Shown here in pieces: positions 33,888-42,444 of a stretch of 64,000 nt of DNA. Below the pieces are notes generated by a model. That model ran no database searches. It had not been told where the DNA came from and saw nothing but the letters and a program-made list of their open reading frames with translations. Position numbers and translations under genes: made by a program. Where the stretch lies: assembly GCF_002262885.1 (NCBI RefSeq), contig NZ_NKYF01000001.1, positions 248,001 through 312,000 of the forward strand, read 5' to 3'. Source of the stretch: Pseudonocardia sp. MH-G8 (lineage in GTDB: Bacteria > Actinomycetota > Actinomycetes > Mycobacteriales > Pseudonocardiaceae). Within the stretch, counting starts at the first letter, position 1. Every line of letters starts with the position of its first letter.

Positions 33888-35234
33888 GTGAGCGACCCGA
33901 ACGCCGACCCTGCCGACCACAGCGAGCCGCGCGACATGCACGACCTGCTGGCATCCGAGATTCGGCGTCGCCGCGTGACGATGGGCCTGACGCAAGGGCA
34001 GCTCGCAGCACGGACTGCCTACTCGCGGGAGTACACGGGCAGAGCCGAGAGGGCAGGAGCAGGCTTCCCGTCGCCGGAGGTCGTCAACGCCATCGACGCC
34101 GTACTGGAAGCCGGCGGCGAACTGGTCGCGCTCCATGCGCGAGCGGCCGCGGAGCGGCACGCACGCAGGTTTCTCCACAAGACAGGCGTGAGCGACAGCA
34201 GCGCGCTCGTCGCTCCGGAGGCGGGACCACGCGAGGAGTCGCCAGTAGATGAGGCCGAGGATGCATTGGCGCGGATGCAGTGGTTCGTGCAGGTGAACGT
34301 GGACGATGACGTTCTGGACGCCCTGGCGTTCGCGATCAACGACGTCGTCGAGCGGTACGAGACCGACGGCCCGGCGATGCTGGCACGCAGGGTCCGGTCG
34401 CTCCGATCGCTCAGCCACGACTACCTCCAGGGCCACCAGCACCCGAGACAGCGCGAACGGCTGTACCTGATCGCGGCGAAGCTCGCCGGTCTGCTCGGGT
34501 ACATGGCGGTCAACCTGGGCCGGCCATCGCTGGGGCGGACCTACTGCGCGGAGGCCTTTCAGCTGGCCGCCCAGATCGACGCCAAGGACGTCCTGGCATG
34601 GATCCGGGGCACGGAGAGCCTCGCGGCCTACTACAGCGGCGCCTACACGGAAGCACTGGAGCTGGCCAAGAACGGCCAGCGATACGCGAATGGCGGCTCG
34701 CAGGCGATCCGCCTCGCGCTCAACGGGGAAGCCCGCGCACTGGGCAAGCTCCAGAACCTGACCGGCGTCCACGAAGCGGTGTCGAGAGGCTTCGACCTGC
34801 TGTCCCGAGCTGAGCGAACGAACCGGATGGGGATCATCCCGTGCATCTCGTTCGACGCGTACGACAAGCCACGAGCGGCAGCCAACGCCGCCACCGCGTA
34901 CCTCTCACTCGGGCGCCGAGACGAGGTACTTGAGTACGCGCGCGCCGCGGAGGTCGCCGTCGAGGTTTCCGACTCCGACTGGAGCAAGGCCCTCGTGCGG
35001 CTCGACGTCGCCTCGGCGCTCATCACCGGCGAGCGGCCGGAAGTGCAGCGGTCAGCAACGCTCGGCCTGGAAGCTCTGCGCACGACGGATGGCAACCCCA
35101 TCGCCTCGGTCAAGAAACGCGCGTTCGAGCTCCACGAGAGGCTCGGGTCGTGGGGCGAACTGCACGAGGTTCAAGAATTCCGGAGCGAGCTCGTGCAATG
35201 GTCTCGCACCAACGTGATGAGTATGGAGACATGA
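33888..35234 (+). CDS. XRE-family regulator with C-terminal TPR-like region
   Basis: A 448-residue regulator. A helix-turn-helix of the XRE/Cro type spans residues 17-77 (LLASEIRRRRVTMGLTQGQLAARTAYSREY split over the two helices). From ~residue 130 the protein is alpha-helical with repeated Tyr/Ala/Leu patterns of TPR-like modules (LYLIAAKLAGLLGYMAVNLG, AWIRGTESLAAYYSGAYTEAL). The GTG start at 33888 follows a GGGGAG ribosome site. Such actinomycete proteins often sense a peptide or small molecule. It ends in a four-base overlap with the phosphoesterase gene and is divergent from the radical SAM operon. Confidence 0.9.
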   Translation: MSDPNADPADHSEPRDMHDLLASEIRRRRVTMGLTQGQLAARTAYSREYTGRAERAGAGFPSPEVVNAIDAVLEAGGELVALHARAAAERHARRFLHKTGVSDSSALVAPEAGPREESPVDEAEDALARMQWFVQVNVDDDVLDALAFAINDVVERYETDGPAMLARRVRSLRSLSHDYLQGHQHPRQRERLYLIAAKLAGLLGYMAVNLGRPSLGRTYCAEAFQLAAQIDAKDVLAWIRGTESLAAYYSGAYTEALELAKNGQRYANGGSQAIRLALNGEARALGKLQNLTGVHEAVSRGFDLLSRAERTNRMGIIPCISFDAYDKPRAAANAATAYLSLGRRDEVLEYARAAEVAVEVSDSDWSKALVRLDVASALITGERPEVQRSATLGLEALRTTDGNPIASVKKRAFELHERLGSWGELHEVQEFRSELVQWSRTNVMSMET

Positions 35235-35926
35235 CAAGCCCGTTCCCCGCTGAGCTTCCCGCCGACATCGACGATCATAAGTCAATCGCCGCCAATGACT
35301 GGGCGGCGTTCGAAAAGGTTGACGAGATGGTCAACCACTGGGATCGGCCGGGATGGCGCGATGGGCGGCGGTCGTACCACTGGATCCTGTCATTTGCAGG
35401 CAACGAAGAGCTGGCTGCCATGGCAGAAGAATGCTTTCCGGCGTGCAGTGCGCATACTTTTGATCAGGTCCCCACGGATGCACTGCATCTCACGATACGA
35501 AGAGTGGGTTTCACAGACGAGATCGACCGGAGCGTGATCGATTCGATCGCCGATCGGGTACGAGCGCTCTCTTCTGAGATGGGCGACTTCTCACTGACCG
35601 TTGGCCCTCTGGCCGCGTCGAGGGGGGCCGTCCGCTTCAGCGTTGCTCCGTGGAGAAGTCTTTTCGAGATCTACGATGCAGTTGGATCTGCATCGACATG
35701 GGTGACTGGCCGCGAGATCCCATCAGCACTGGACTCGTTTCGCCCCCATGTGAGTATTGCTTACAGCGGAGCACCCCAGAAGGCCGAGGAGATTCGTCGC
35801 TCGATCGGGAAGTATCGGGCCCTGCCCCCAGTGGTCTGCAAGGTGGTCAAGCTCAGGCTCGTCGAGCTGAGAAGAGAATCGGCTTCGTATCGGTGGCGGG
35901 AAATCGCCGGAGTAGATCTCGCTTGA
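35231..35926 (+). CDS. 2H phosphoesterase (2'-5' RNA ligase-like)
   Basis: A 231-residue protein with the two HxT/S motifs of the 2H superfamily: HLT at residues 86-88 and HVS at 173-175. The superfamily includes LigT-type 2'-5' RNA ligases and cyclic phosphodiesterases acting on 2',3'-cyclic or 2'-5' linked RNA ends. The ATG overlaps the XRE stop (ATGA). The gene is visibly richer in A and T than the biosynthetic genes nearby (many GAT, AAG and TTT codons), which suggests a separate origin. RNA end processing is likely; the substrate is unknown. Confidence 0.87.
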   Translation: MTSPFPAELPADIDDHKSIAANDWAAFEKVDEMVNHWDRPGWRDGRRSYHWILSFAGNEELAAMAEECFPACSAHTFDQVPTDALHLTIRRVGFTDEIDRSVIDSIADRVRALSSEMGDFSLTVGPLAASRGAVRFSVAPWRSLFEIYDAVGSASTWVTGREIPSALDSFRPHVSIAYSGAPQKAEEIRRSIGKYRALPPVVCKVVKLRLVELRRESASYRWREIAGVDLA

Positions 35927-35995
35927 CGCCGACAGCGAGCGACCTGCTCGCGCGACCCGCATTAGCGCGACTGTTGCCGGGTAGATCTGTCGCCC

Positions 35996-37492
35996 TCACA
36001 CCATTTTCGTCGACCATCGGCCGGGTAATTCAACCGAGGAGCACGTCGCGGCCGCCGTCACCCGCCCGCCGTCGACTACCAGCACGCGGTCCGCGCTCCG
36101 GGCGACCACGTCGAGGTCGTGGGTCACCAGCAGCACCCCGAGCCCGGAGCCGCGGCGCAGCTCGTCGACCAGGTCGACGACCGCGGCGCCGATCTCGGGG
36201 TCCAGCGCCGAGGTGACCTCGTCGCAGATCAGCACCGCGGGACCGGCGGCGAGCGCCCGCGCGAGGTTCACCCGCTGACGTTCCCCACCCGACAGCTCCC
36301 CCGGCCGGCGTTCGCGCATCAGCGCGGGGAGGTGGACCCGGTCCAGCAACGTCACAGCCTGCACCGACGCCGCGGGGCCGCACACACCGCGCAGCCGCAG
36401 CGCGCGGGCCAGGGCGGTGCCGACGGTCTCCCGCGGGTTGAGCGCCCCGACGCTGTCCTGGGCCACGAGCTGCACCGCGCGGCGCTGGGCCGGGGTGCGG
36501 CGGGCCGCCCGGGGCGCGAGCGGGGAGCAGTCGAGGGTGAGGAGCCCGGCCGTAGGCGGGTGCAGCCCGGCGACGACGCGGGCGAGGGTGCTCTTGCCCG
36601 AGCCCGACGGGCCGACGAGCGCCACGCACTCCCCCGCACCGAGCTCGAACGAGACGTCGTGCAGCACCGGGGAGCGGCCGTGCGCGGCGCTCACCCCCTC
36701 GGCCGTGAGCAGCGGCGCGGCCGCGGCGCGGACCGGTGCCGGAACCGCGGGCGGGCGCGGGGGCGGCCCTGCGAGCACGAAGGCGGGCGCGCCGTCGGCG
36801 ACGACCTTGCCGTCCCGCATCACCAGCGTGCGGTCGGCCAGCGCGCCGACGAGCCTGGTGTCGTGGCTGACGAGGACGACCGCGCACCGCTGCACGACCT
36901 CGGCGAGCAGCTCCCGCACCGAGTCGGCGACCACGGGGTCCAGCCCGGCCGTGGGCTCGTCGAGCACGAGCAGCCGCGGCCCACCCGCCAGCGCGACCGC
37001 CAGTGCGACGCGGCGGGCCTGGCCACCGGAGACCTGCGCCGGCAGCCGGCGCAGGAAGTCCGGGTCCGCCGGCAGCGAGACCGACCCCAGCAGCCGCGCG
37101 GACTCGGCCGCCGCACCCGCGCGACCGACGCCGGGGCAGCGCAGCCGCACCGACTCCGCGATCTGGGCACCGAGCCGGTGCCGCGGATTCAGGGCCGCCG
37201 CCGGGTCCTGGCCGAGGAAGCTCACCACCCTCCCGCGGAGCTCGCGGGCACCGGTGCGGGTGAAGGGGTCCGTGCCCTCGACGCGAACCTCGCCGCCCCG
37301 CCGGACGAGCCCGGGACGGACGTGGCCGAGCAGGGCCAGCGCGGTCGTCGTCTTCCCCGAGCCGGAGCGCCCGGCGATGCCGAGGACCTCGCCGCGGCCG
37401 ACCGTCAACGAGGCGCCATCGACCACCGGCGCCCCACCGCCCACCGGCCCGACGACCAGCTCCCGCACCGAACCCAGCGCCGGCTCAGCCAC
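35996..37492 (-). CDS. ABC importer ATPase, two fused ATP-binding domains (DppD-DppF type)
   Basis: A 498-residue protein with two complete ATPase domains. The first has Walker A GRSGSGKTT, signature VSGGQARR and Walker B LLVLDEPTAGLDP. The second, after a proline/alanine-rich linker at ~240-260, has GPSGSGKST, LSGGERQR and VLICDEVTSALDP. In most peptide, nickel and opine-metallophore importers these are two separate subunits. Last gene of the solute-binding protein-permease-permease-ATPase operon, overlapping the second permease by eight bases. With the Zur-like box upstream of the operon, uptake of a zinc-metallophore complex is the best guess. Confidence 0.92.
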   Translation of the reverse strand: MAEPALGSVRELVVGPVGGGAPVVDGASLTVGRGEVLGIAGRSGSGKTTTALALLGHVRPGLVRRGGEVRVEGTDPFTRTGARELRGRVVSFLGQDPAAALNPRHRLGAQIAESVRLRCPGVGRAGAAAESARLLGSVSLPADPDFLRRLPAQVSGGQARRVALAVALAGGPRLLVLDEPTAGLDPVVADSVRELLAEVVQRCAVVLVSHDTRLVGALADRTLVMRDGKVVADGAPAFVLAGPPPRPPAVPAPVRAAAAPLLTAEGVSAAHGRSPVLHDVSFELGAGECVALVGPSGSGKSTLARVVAGLHPPTAGLLTLDCSPLAPRAARRTPAQRRAVQLVAQDSVGALNPRETVGTALARALRLRGVCGPAASVQAVTLLDRVHLPALMRERRPGELSGGERQRVNLARALAAGPAVLICDEVTSALDPEIGAAVVDLVDELRRGSGLGVLLVTHDLDVVARSADRVLVVDGGRVTAAATCSSVELPGRWSTKMV

Positions 37493-38300
37493 GGCGTCCT
37501 CCGGCGGTCAGCTCGTCCGCGAGGAGGTTCACGCCGACCGCCAGCGCGACGAGCAGCAGCGCCGGGGCGAGGAACGGCCACGGGGACAGGGCCGCCCCGG
37601 GCAGGTTCTCCGCGACCATGCGGCCCCAGTTCGCGGCCGGTGCCCCGGCCCCGAGTCCGAGGAAGCCTGCCGTCGCGGTGAGGTAGACGGCGGCGACGAA
37701 CCGCAGCCCGGTCTCGGTGATCGCGGTCCCGGCCACGTTCGGCGCCACGTCGTGGCGCAGCACGCGCCACCAGCCGTCGCCCCGGGCGCGGGCGAGCTCG
37801 ACGTACCCCGACGTGGCCACCCGCTCGACGGCCGCGCGGTTCACGCGGACCGAGAACGGCAGGCTGACCAGCGCCACAGCGACGAGGACGGCGAGGTCGC
37901 TGCCCGGGAAGCCCGCCGCGAGCACGAGCACGACCAGCAGCGCGGGCACCACGCCCAGCACGTCGACGACCCGGACGATCAGCTCGCCGACCCGCCGCGG
38001 TGCCGTCCCCGCGAGAACGCCGAGCAGCAGCCCGGCCGCACCCGCGAGCAGGGTCGCGCCCGCCGCCAGCCCGACCACGACCGCGCCGCCTGCGAGCACC
38101 CGGGAGAGCGCGTCCCGGCCGAGGAAGTCGGTGCCCAGCGGGTGCGCCGGGCTCGGGAGGTCGAAGGGGATGCCGATCTGCTCGGTCGGTGAGGTGCCGG
38201 TCAGCGCGCCGCCGACGATCACATCGCCGAGTGCGACCACCAGGACCGCGAGGGTGAGCGCCCCCGCCACGAGCGCCGTCGGCCTGCGCAGGAGCGTCAC
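37485..38300 (-). CDS. ABC importer permease (DppC type)
   Basis: A 271-residue inner-membrane permease. It has the DppC-type entry HPLGTDFLGRDALSRVLAGG and the EAA-loop region GYVELARARGDGWWRVLRHDVAPNVAG, which contacts the ATPase. The GTG start at 38300 overlaps the other permease's stop (GTGA). Second channel subunit of the importer. Specificity lies in the binding protein, not here. Confidence 0.9.
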   Translation of the reverse strand: MTLLRRPTALVAGALTLAVLVVALGDVIVGGALTGTSPTEQIGIPFDLPSPAHPLGTDFLGRDALSRVLAGGAVVVGLAAGATLLAGAAGLLLGVLAGTAPRRVGELIVRVVDVLGVVPALLVVLVLAAGFPGSDLAVLVAVALVSLPFSVRVNRAAVERVATSGYVELARARGDGWWRVLRHDVAPNVAGTAITETGLRFVAAVYLTATAGFLGLGAGAPAANWGRMVAENLPGAALSPWPFLAPALLLVALAVGVNLLADELTAGGRRG

Positions 38301-39298
38301 CCGGATCCCTGCCCCAGCGGGTCGAGCAACCGCCGGACGACGTCGCCCGCGAGCAGCGCGGCGAGCGCGACGGCGGCGAGCACGAGGGTCAGCCCCTGGA
38401 CCACCGGGACGTCGCGCCGGGCCACGGCCTGCGCGAGCTCCTGTCCGACGCCCGGGTAGCCGAACACGGTCTCGACCACGACCGAGCCACCGACGAGCCC
38501 GCCGACGACGACCGCGAGCACCTGGACGGCGGGACCTGCGGCATTGGGCAGCACGTGCCGCAGCGCGAGCCGGGCCCCGCGTACCCCGCCGAGCTGCGCC
38601 GCCTCGATGTACGGCGACGCCGCGACCTCGGCGGCGGAGCTGCGGATCATCCGCGTCGCCGTCGCCAGCCCGACGACGCTCAGGGTGAGCACGGGCAGCA
38701 CGAGGACCTCCGGGGTGTCGAGTCCGGACCCGCCCAACGGCACGAGCGACACCCGCGGGAACAGCTGCAGCCAGGTCCCGAACACCGCGACGAGCAGCGC
38801 CGCGGTGAGGAACTCCGGCACGCCGACCGCGAGCAGCGCGCCCGTGGAGACCGCGCGGTCCGCGGTCCGGCCGGCGCGCAGCCCGGCGAGTAGGCCGAGC
38901 AGCACGCCGAGGGGCGCGATCACCAGCAGCGCGAGGCCCGCGAGCAGGGCGCTGTCGGGCAGCCGGTCCACGAGGAGCTCCCCCACAGGCCGACCGCCGA
39001 CCCATGCCGTGCCGAGGTCGCCGCGCAGGAGCCCGCCCGCCCAGATCAGGTAGCGCTGCACCGCGGGCCGGTCCAGGCCGAGGTCGGCCCGGATCCGGTC
39101 CCGCTCGGCCTCGGTGGCGTCGGGCCCGGCGAGGCCACCGGCGGCGTCGCCCGGCAGCACTGCCGTGGCGGCGAAGACGAGCACCGACAGCACCGCCAGC
39201 ACGAGCGCGGCGCCCGCGATCCGCCCGAGCAGGAACCGCGCCCAGCCCGGGCGGCCGTCAGCGGACCGAGGCACCGGTGAAGTCGGCGAACGGCGCAT
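38297..39298 (-). CDS. ABC importer permease (DppB type)
   Basis: A 333-residue permease with a DppB-type N-terminal helix, the segment RADLGLDRPAVQRYLIWAGGLLRGDLG, and the C-terminal motif FGYPGVGQELAQAVARRDVPVVQG found in the family. Its start overlaps the binding-protein stop region by 41 bases, so coupling is tight, though a later start is possible. Forms the channel with the DppC-type subunit. Substrate inferred from context only. Confidence 0.9.
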   Translation of the reverse strand: MRRSPTSPVPRSADGRPGWARFLLGRIAGAALVLAVLSVLVFAATAVLPGDAAGGLAGPDATEAERDRIRADLGLDRPAVQRYLIWAGGLLRGDLGTAWVGGRPVGELLVDRLPDSALLAGLALLVIAPLGVLLGLLAGLRAGRTADRAVSTGALLAVGVPEFLTAALLVAVFGTWLQLFPRVSLVPLGGSGLDTPEVLVLPVLTLSVVGLATATRMIRSSAAEVAASPYIEAAQLGGVRGARLALRHVLPNAAGPAVQVLAVVVGGLVGGSVVVETVFGYPGVGQELAQAVARRDVPVVQGLTLVLAAVALAALLAGDVVRRLLDPLGQGSG

Positions 39299-40838
39299 AC
39301 GTGATCCCCTGCACGGCGGCGGTCTGGGCGTTCGCCGCGGCCTTGAACACGGGGATGATCGTGTTGCCCTCTGCCCAGGTGCGACGCTGGGCCTCCGCGA
39401 TCGCGGCGTCCCGCTCAGCCGGGTCGGTCGACGTGCGCGCGGTCGTGACGAGCTCGTCGATGTCCGGGCGGTCGAACCCGAACGTCGTCGGCGACCCGGC
39501 GGCCCGGGTGGACAGGTAGGCGGTCAGGACCGGCTGCGGCGGGTTGTAGCCACCCGCGAACTGCAGCTGCGTGTAGGCGGGGAAGTCCGCGTAGAGCTGC
39601 CCGGCCGGCAGCTGGTCCAGGGTCGCGTTCACCCCGACCGCCTCCAGGTTCTCGACGAGGACGGTGGCCGTCTCGGCCATGCCGGGGATCTCCGGGCCGG
39701 TGGTCAGGGTGACCGCGACGCCCGCGACGCCGGCCTCGGCGAGCAGCGCGCGGGCGCGGTCCGGGTCGAAGGCGCGCTGCGCGATGTCGCCCGCGTAGGA
39801 CGGGAACCCGACCGACGGAAGGTCGTTGCCGACCTCCGCCCGGCCGAAGAACACCGTGTCGACGATCCGCTGCCGGTCGACGGCCAGCTTGAACGCCTCC
39901 CGCACGCGCGGGTCGCCGAACGGCTCCCTGGCGACGTTCATGGTGAAGCTCAGCTGGTTGACGAACGGCGCCTCGGTCGCCGTGATCCGGACTGCGCCGT
40001 CCCCCTCGAGGGTGCGAGCGGTCGCGGGCGCGAGGTCGTCGGCGTAGTCGACCTGGCCGCCGCTCAGCGCGGCGGCGCGGGCCGTGCTGTCGGCGATCGA
40101 GCGCAGTTCCAGGCCGTCGAGGAAGGGGCCTTGCGCGCCCGCGGGCGCGGCATAGCCCTCGTGCCGGACGAAGGTCGAGCCCTGGCCCGGGTCGAACGCG
40201 GTCATCCGGAACGGCCCGCAGGTCGGCATGTCCGCGGTGAACGCGGTGGTGCCCTCGCGGAAGACCAGGTTGCTCTGGCACAGCAGCAGCCGGCCGTCGA
40301 CCAGCGGGCGGCGGGCGGGAAGCACGGCCGTGAGGTCGCCCTCGACCCGTGCCGCGTCGAGGTCGAAGGCGCTCACCGCGTTCTTCAGGAAGGGCAGCGA
40401 GCCGAGCGTGACCGGGGCGGCGAGGGAGTGGACGACGTCGCGGACGGTCAGCGGGGAGCCGTCGGTGAAGGTGAGTCCCGGCCGCAGGCGGAGCGTGTAC
40501 TCGGTGAGGTCGTCGGAGACGTCGATGCCCTCGAGCAGGTCGTACCGGACGCCATCGGGAGCGGACGGGTCGACGGCGCCGAGGGCGCCGTGCCGCGCCC
40601 TGGCCCGCACGTAGTCCAGCGCGGTCGGGCCCATGAGGTGGTTGAGCGTCTCGGTCGCCCCGCCGCCGACGAAGGCGGCGCGCAGCGTCCCGCCCGCCGC
40701 GGGGGCGGTCGACGGAGCGGGGCCGGGGCCGGCCGCACCCGACCCGCACGCCGTGAGCAGGGAGGAGGCCCCCACGACACCCACGGCCGCCGCTCCCGCC
40801 CGCAGGAACGCGCGCCGACCCATCCGATCTGCCCTCAC
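39258..40838 (-). CDS. ABC importer solute-binding lipoprotein (SBP family 5)
   Basis: A 526-residue extracytoplasmic binding protein. The N-terminus combines a twin-arginine motif (GRRAFLRAG) with a lipobox (LLTAC), so it is probably Tat-exported and lipid-anchored. Family 5 hallmarks are the extended fold, YTLRLRPGLTFTDGSPLTVRDVV and DRQRIVDTVFFG. This family binds peptides, nickel chelates or opine metallophores. The GTG start at 40838 has GAGGAG six bases upstream. A Zur-like box lies 49 bases before the start, in the region shared with the divergent MFS gene. Binding of a metallophore is inferred. Confidence 0.92.
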   Translation of the reverse strand: MRADRMGRRAFLRAGAAAVGVVGASSLLTACGSGAAGPGPAPSTAPAAGGTLRAAFVGGGATETLNHLMGPTALDYVRARARHGALGAVDPSAPDGVRYDLLEGIDVSDDLTEYTLRLRPGLTFTDGSPLTVRDVVHSLAAPVTLGSLPFLKNAVSAFDLDAARVEGDLTAVLPARRPLVDGRLLLCQSNLVFREGTTAFTADMPTCGPFRMTAFDPGQGSTFVRHEGYAAPAGAQGPFLDGLELRSIADSTARAAALSGGQVDYADDLAPATARTLEGDGAVRITATEAPFVNQLSFTMNVAREPFGDPRVREAFKLAVDRQRIVDTVFFGRAEVGNDLPSVGFPSYAGDIAQRAFDPDRARALLAEAGVAGVAVTLTTGPEIPGMAETATVLVENLEAVGVNATLDQLPAGQLYADFPAYTQLQFAGGYNPPQPVLTAYLSTRAAGSPTTFGFDRPDIDELVTTARTSTDPAERDAAIAEAQRRTWAEGNTIIPVFKAAANAQTAAVQGITYAPFADFTGASVR

Positions 40839-40886
40839 CGGTGACTCCTCGTCCGTCGTGCTGCCGGGCAGGATCTTTCGGTAAAA

Positions 40887-40901
40887 CGAGAACGATTGTC
40901 A
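40887..40901 (+). promoter_or_regulatory. Zur-like box CGAGAACGATTGTCA
   Basis: Matches the Zur-like consensus TGAAAATGATTTTCA at 11 of 15 positions by my count. It is located midway between the divergent importer operon (start 40838) and MFS gene (start 40952). It is aligned with boxes at 8716-8730 and 44730-44747 through the shared core GA(A/G)AACGA. Confidence 0.55.
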
Positions 40902-40951
40902 ATATCGCCTGACTCTGCCAGCGTGAGCCCTTCATCACCGAGGAGGAATGT

Positions 40952-42367
40952 GTGACCCAGTCCCCTGCCGGCCTGATCCAGCGGCACGGACCCGTCGTGG
41001 CGGTCTGCGTCGGCGGCGCCCTGACCGCGCTCGACCTGACGATCGTCAACGTGGCCCTGCCGCAGCTCGGCGACGACCTGGGGAGCGGGCTGAGCGGCCT
41101 CCAGTGGGTCGTGAACGCCTACACGCTCGCGTTCGCGTCGTTGATCCTGACGGCGGGTGCGCTGTCCGACCGACTCGGCGACCGGCCCGTCTTCGGCAGC
41201 GGTGTGGCGCTGTTCACGTTCGCCTCCGCCGGCTGCGGAGTGGCCCCGTCAGCCGAGGCGCTCATCGCCGCCCGGGCGGTCCAGGGAATCGGTGCCGCGG
41301 CGATCCTCGCCACCTCGATCTCGCTGCTCGCCCGTTCCTACGAGGGCCCGCGCCGCGCCGCCACCATCGGCGCCTGGGTGATGGTCGGCACGCTTGCCGC
41401 CAACCTCGGCCCGCTCGTCGGCGGCGTCCTCGTCGACGGCCTCGGCTGGCGCGGGATCTTCCTCGTGAACGTCCCGATCGGCCTCGCCCTGCTGCTCACG
41501 CTGCGCGTGCTCGTCCCCGGTGCGGCGGAACCCGGAAGAACGGACGGTGCAGCACCCGGCCGGGACCGGCGCCCGGACATCGGGGGCGTCGCCCTCGCGG
41601 TGACCGGGCTGTTCGCACTGAACTTCGCAGTGCTCAGCGGCTCCGAGCGCGGCTGGCGGGATCCGGCGGTGCTCGGCGCGGCCGGGGTCGCCGTGCTCGG
41701 CCTGGCGGGCTTCGTCCTGTTGCAGCGGGCGCGGGGCGAGCGGGCGATGTTCGATCTCCGGCTGTTCCGGATCCCGTCGTTCAGCGCCGCGATCCTACTG
41801 AGCCTGCTGACCCGGATGGCTTCCTTCGGCGCCCTTCCGTTCTTCGTGCTCTGGATGCAGGGCTCGCTCGGGCTCTCCGCGACGGCGACGGGGCTGTGCC
41901 TGCTCGCGCTCTCGCTGCCGGTCCTCGTACTGGCGTCGCTGAGCGGGCCGTTGCAACGCGTGCTGTCCGCCCGGATCCTCATCGCCTCCGGGAACCTCGC
42001 CGCTGCGGCGGGCGCGCTGGCGCTGCTCGTCGGGATCGGCCCGGACAGCGGCTGGGCGGCCGCACTGCCGGGGTTCGCGCTGATCGGCGCGGGCGCCGGG
42101 TTGGCGTTCCCGTCCCTGATGGGGATCGCGGTCGGTGTCGTGACGCCGGACCGGGCCGGGATGGCCTCCGGCATGGCCAACACCTTCTTCCCGCTCGGCA
42201 CGGCCGTCGGCGTGGCCGTGTTCGGGGTGGTCTCCACCGCGGCGCCCGACGCAGAGGACGCCGTAGTCGCGGGCCTGGACGCCATCTCCGCGTCGATGGC
42301 GGCGCTCTGCGCGCTGGGAGTACTGGTAGCCCTGACCCTGATCCGAGATTCCGACCGAGCCCGCTGA
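40952..42367 (+). CDS. MFS transporter, DHA2 (14-TM, EmrB/QacA-like)
   Basis: A 471-residue transporter with about 14 hydrophobic segments. Family motifs are LDLTIVNVALPQLGDDL in the first helix, SGALSDRLGDR-type motif A (AGALSDRLGDRPVF) and GPLVGGVLVDGLGWRGIFLVNVP (motif C region). The GTG start follows a strong GAGGAGG site. DHA2 members export drugs and, in several actinomycetes, siderophores. Its divergent position next to the importer with a Zur-like box between them suggests export of the apo-metallophore. Confidence 0.92.
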   Translation: MTQSPAGLIQRHGPVVAVCVGGALTALDLTIVNVALPQLGDDLGSGLSGLQWVVNAYTLAFASLILTAGALSDRLGDRPVFGSGVALFTFASAGCGVAPSAEALIAARAVQGIGAAAILATSISLLARSYEGPRRAATIGAWVMVGTLAANLGPLVGGVLVDGLGWRGIFLVNVPIGLALLLTLRVLVPGAAEPGRTDGAAPGRDRRPDIGGVALAVTGLFALNFAVLSGSERGWRDPAVLGAAGVAVLGLAGFVLLQRARGERAMFDLRLFRIPSFSAAILLSLLTRMASFGALPFFVLWMQGSLGLSATATGLCLLALSLPVLVLASLSGPLQRVLSARILIASGNLAAAAGALALLVGIGPDSGWAAALPGFALIGAGAGLAFPSLMGIAVGVVTPDRAGMASGMANTFFPLGTAVGVAVFGVVSTAAPDAEDAVVAGLDAISASMAALCALGVLVALTLIRDSDRAR

Positions 42368-42425
42368 GGTTCAGGAAAGCCACTTTCATGAACGTGCAGG
42401 GCAGCAACGTGGCTTTCCTGAACCT
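42367..42425. terminator. 17-bp perfect inverted repeat between convergent genes
   Basis: Arms AGGTTCAGGAAAGCCAC (42367-42383) and its exact complement (42409-42425) flank a 25-base loop. The left arm begins in the MFS stop codon and the right arm ends 20 bases before the stop of the convergent oxidase gene, so a bidirectional terminator is likely. The motif GAAAG(T)GGCTTTC(C/A)TGAAC looks like a stem-loop repeat that I recall being dispersed in Pseudonocardiaceae genomes. Confidence 0.75.
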
Positions 42426-42444
42426 CCGGGGCGGGTCGCCGCGG

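Noticed and set aside
31326..35926. Classic mobile element boundaries around the radical SAM cassette
   Set aside because: No integrase, transposase, tRNA or flanking direct repeat was found. Transfer is suggested only by composition and position.
35935..35951. Short inverted repeat GCGAGC-N5-GCTCGC between the 2H gene and the importer ATPase gene
   Set aside because: Only six pairs in G+C-rich DNA; too weak to call a terminator.
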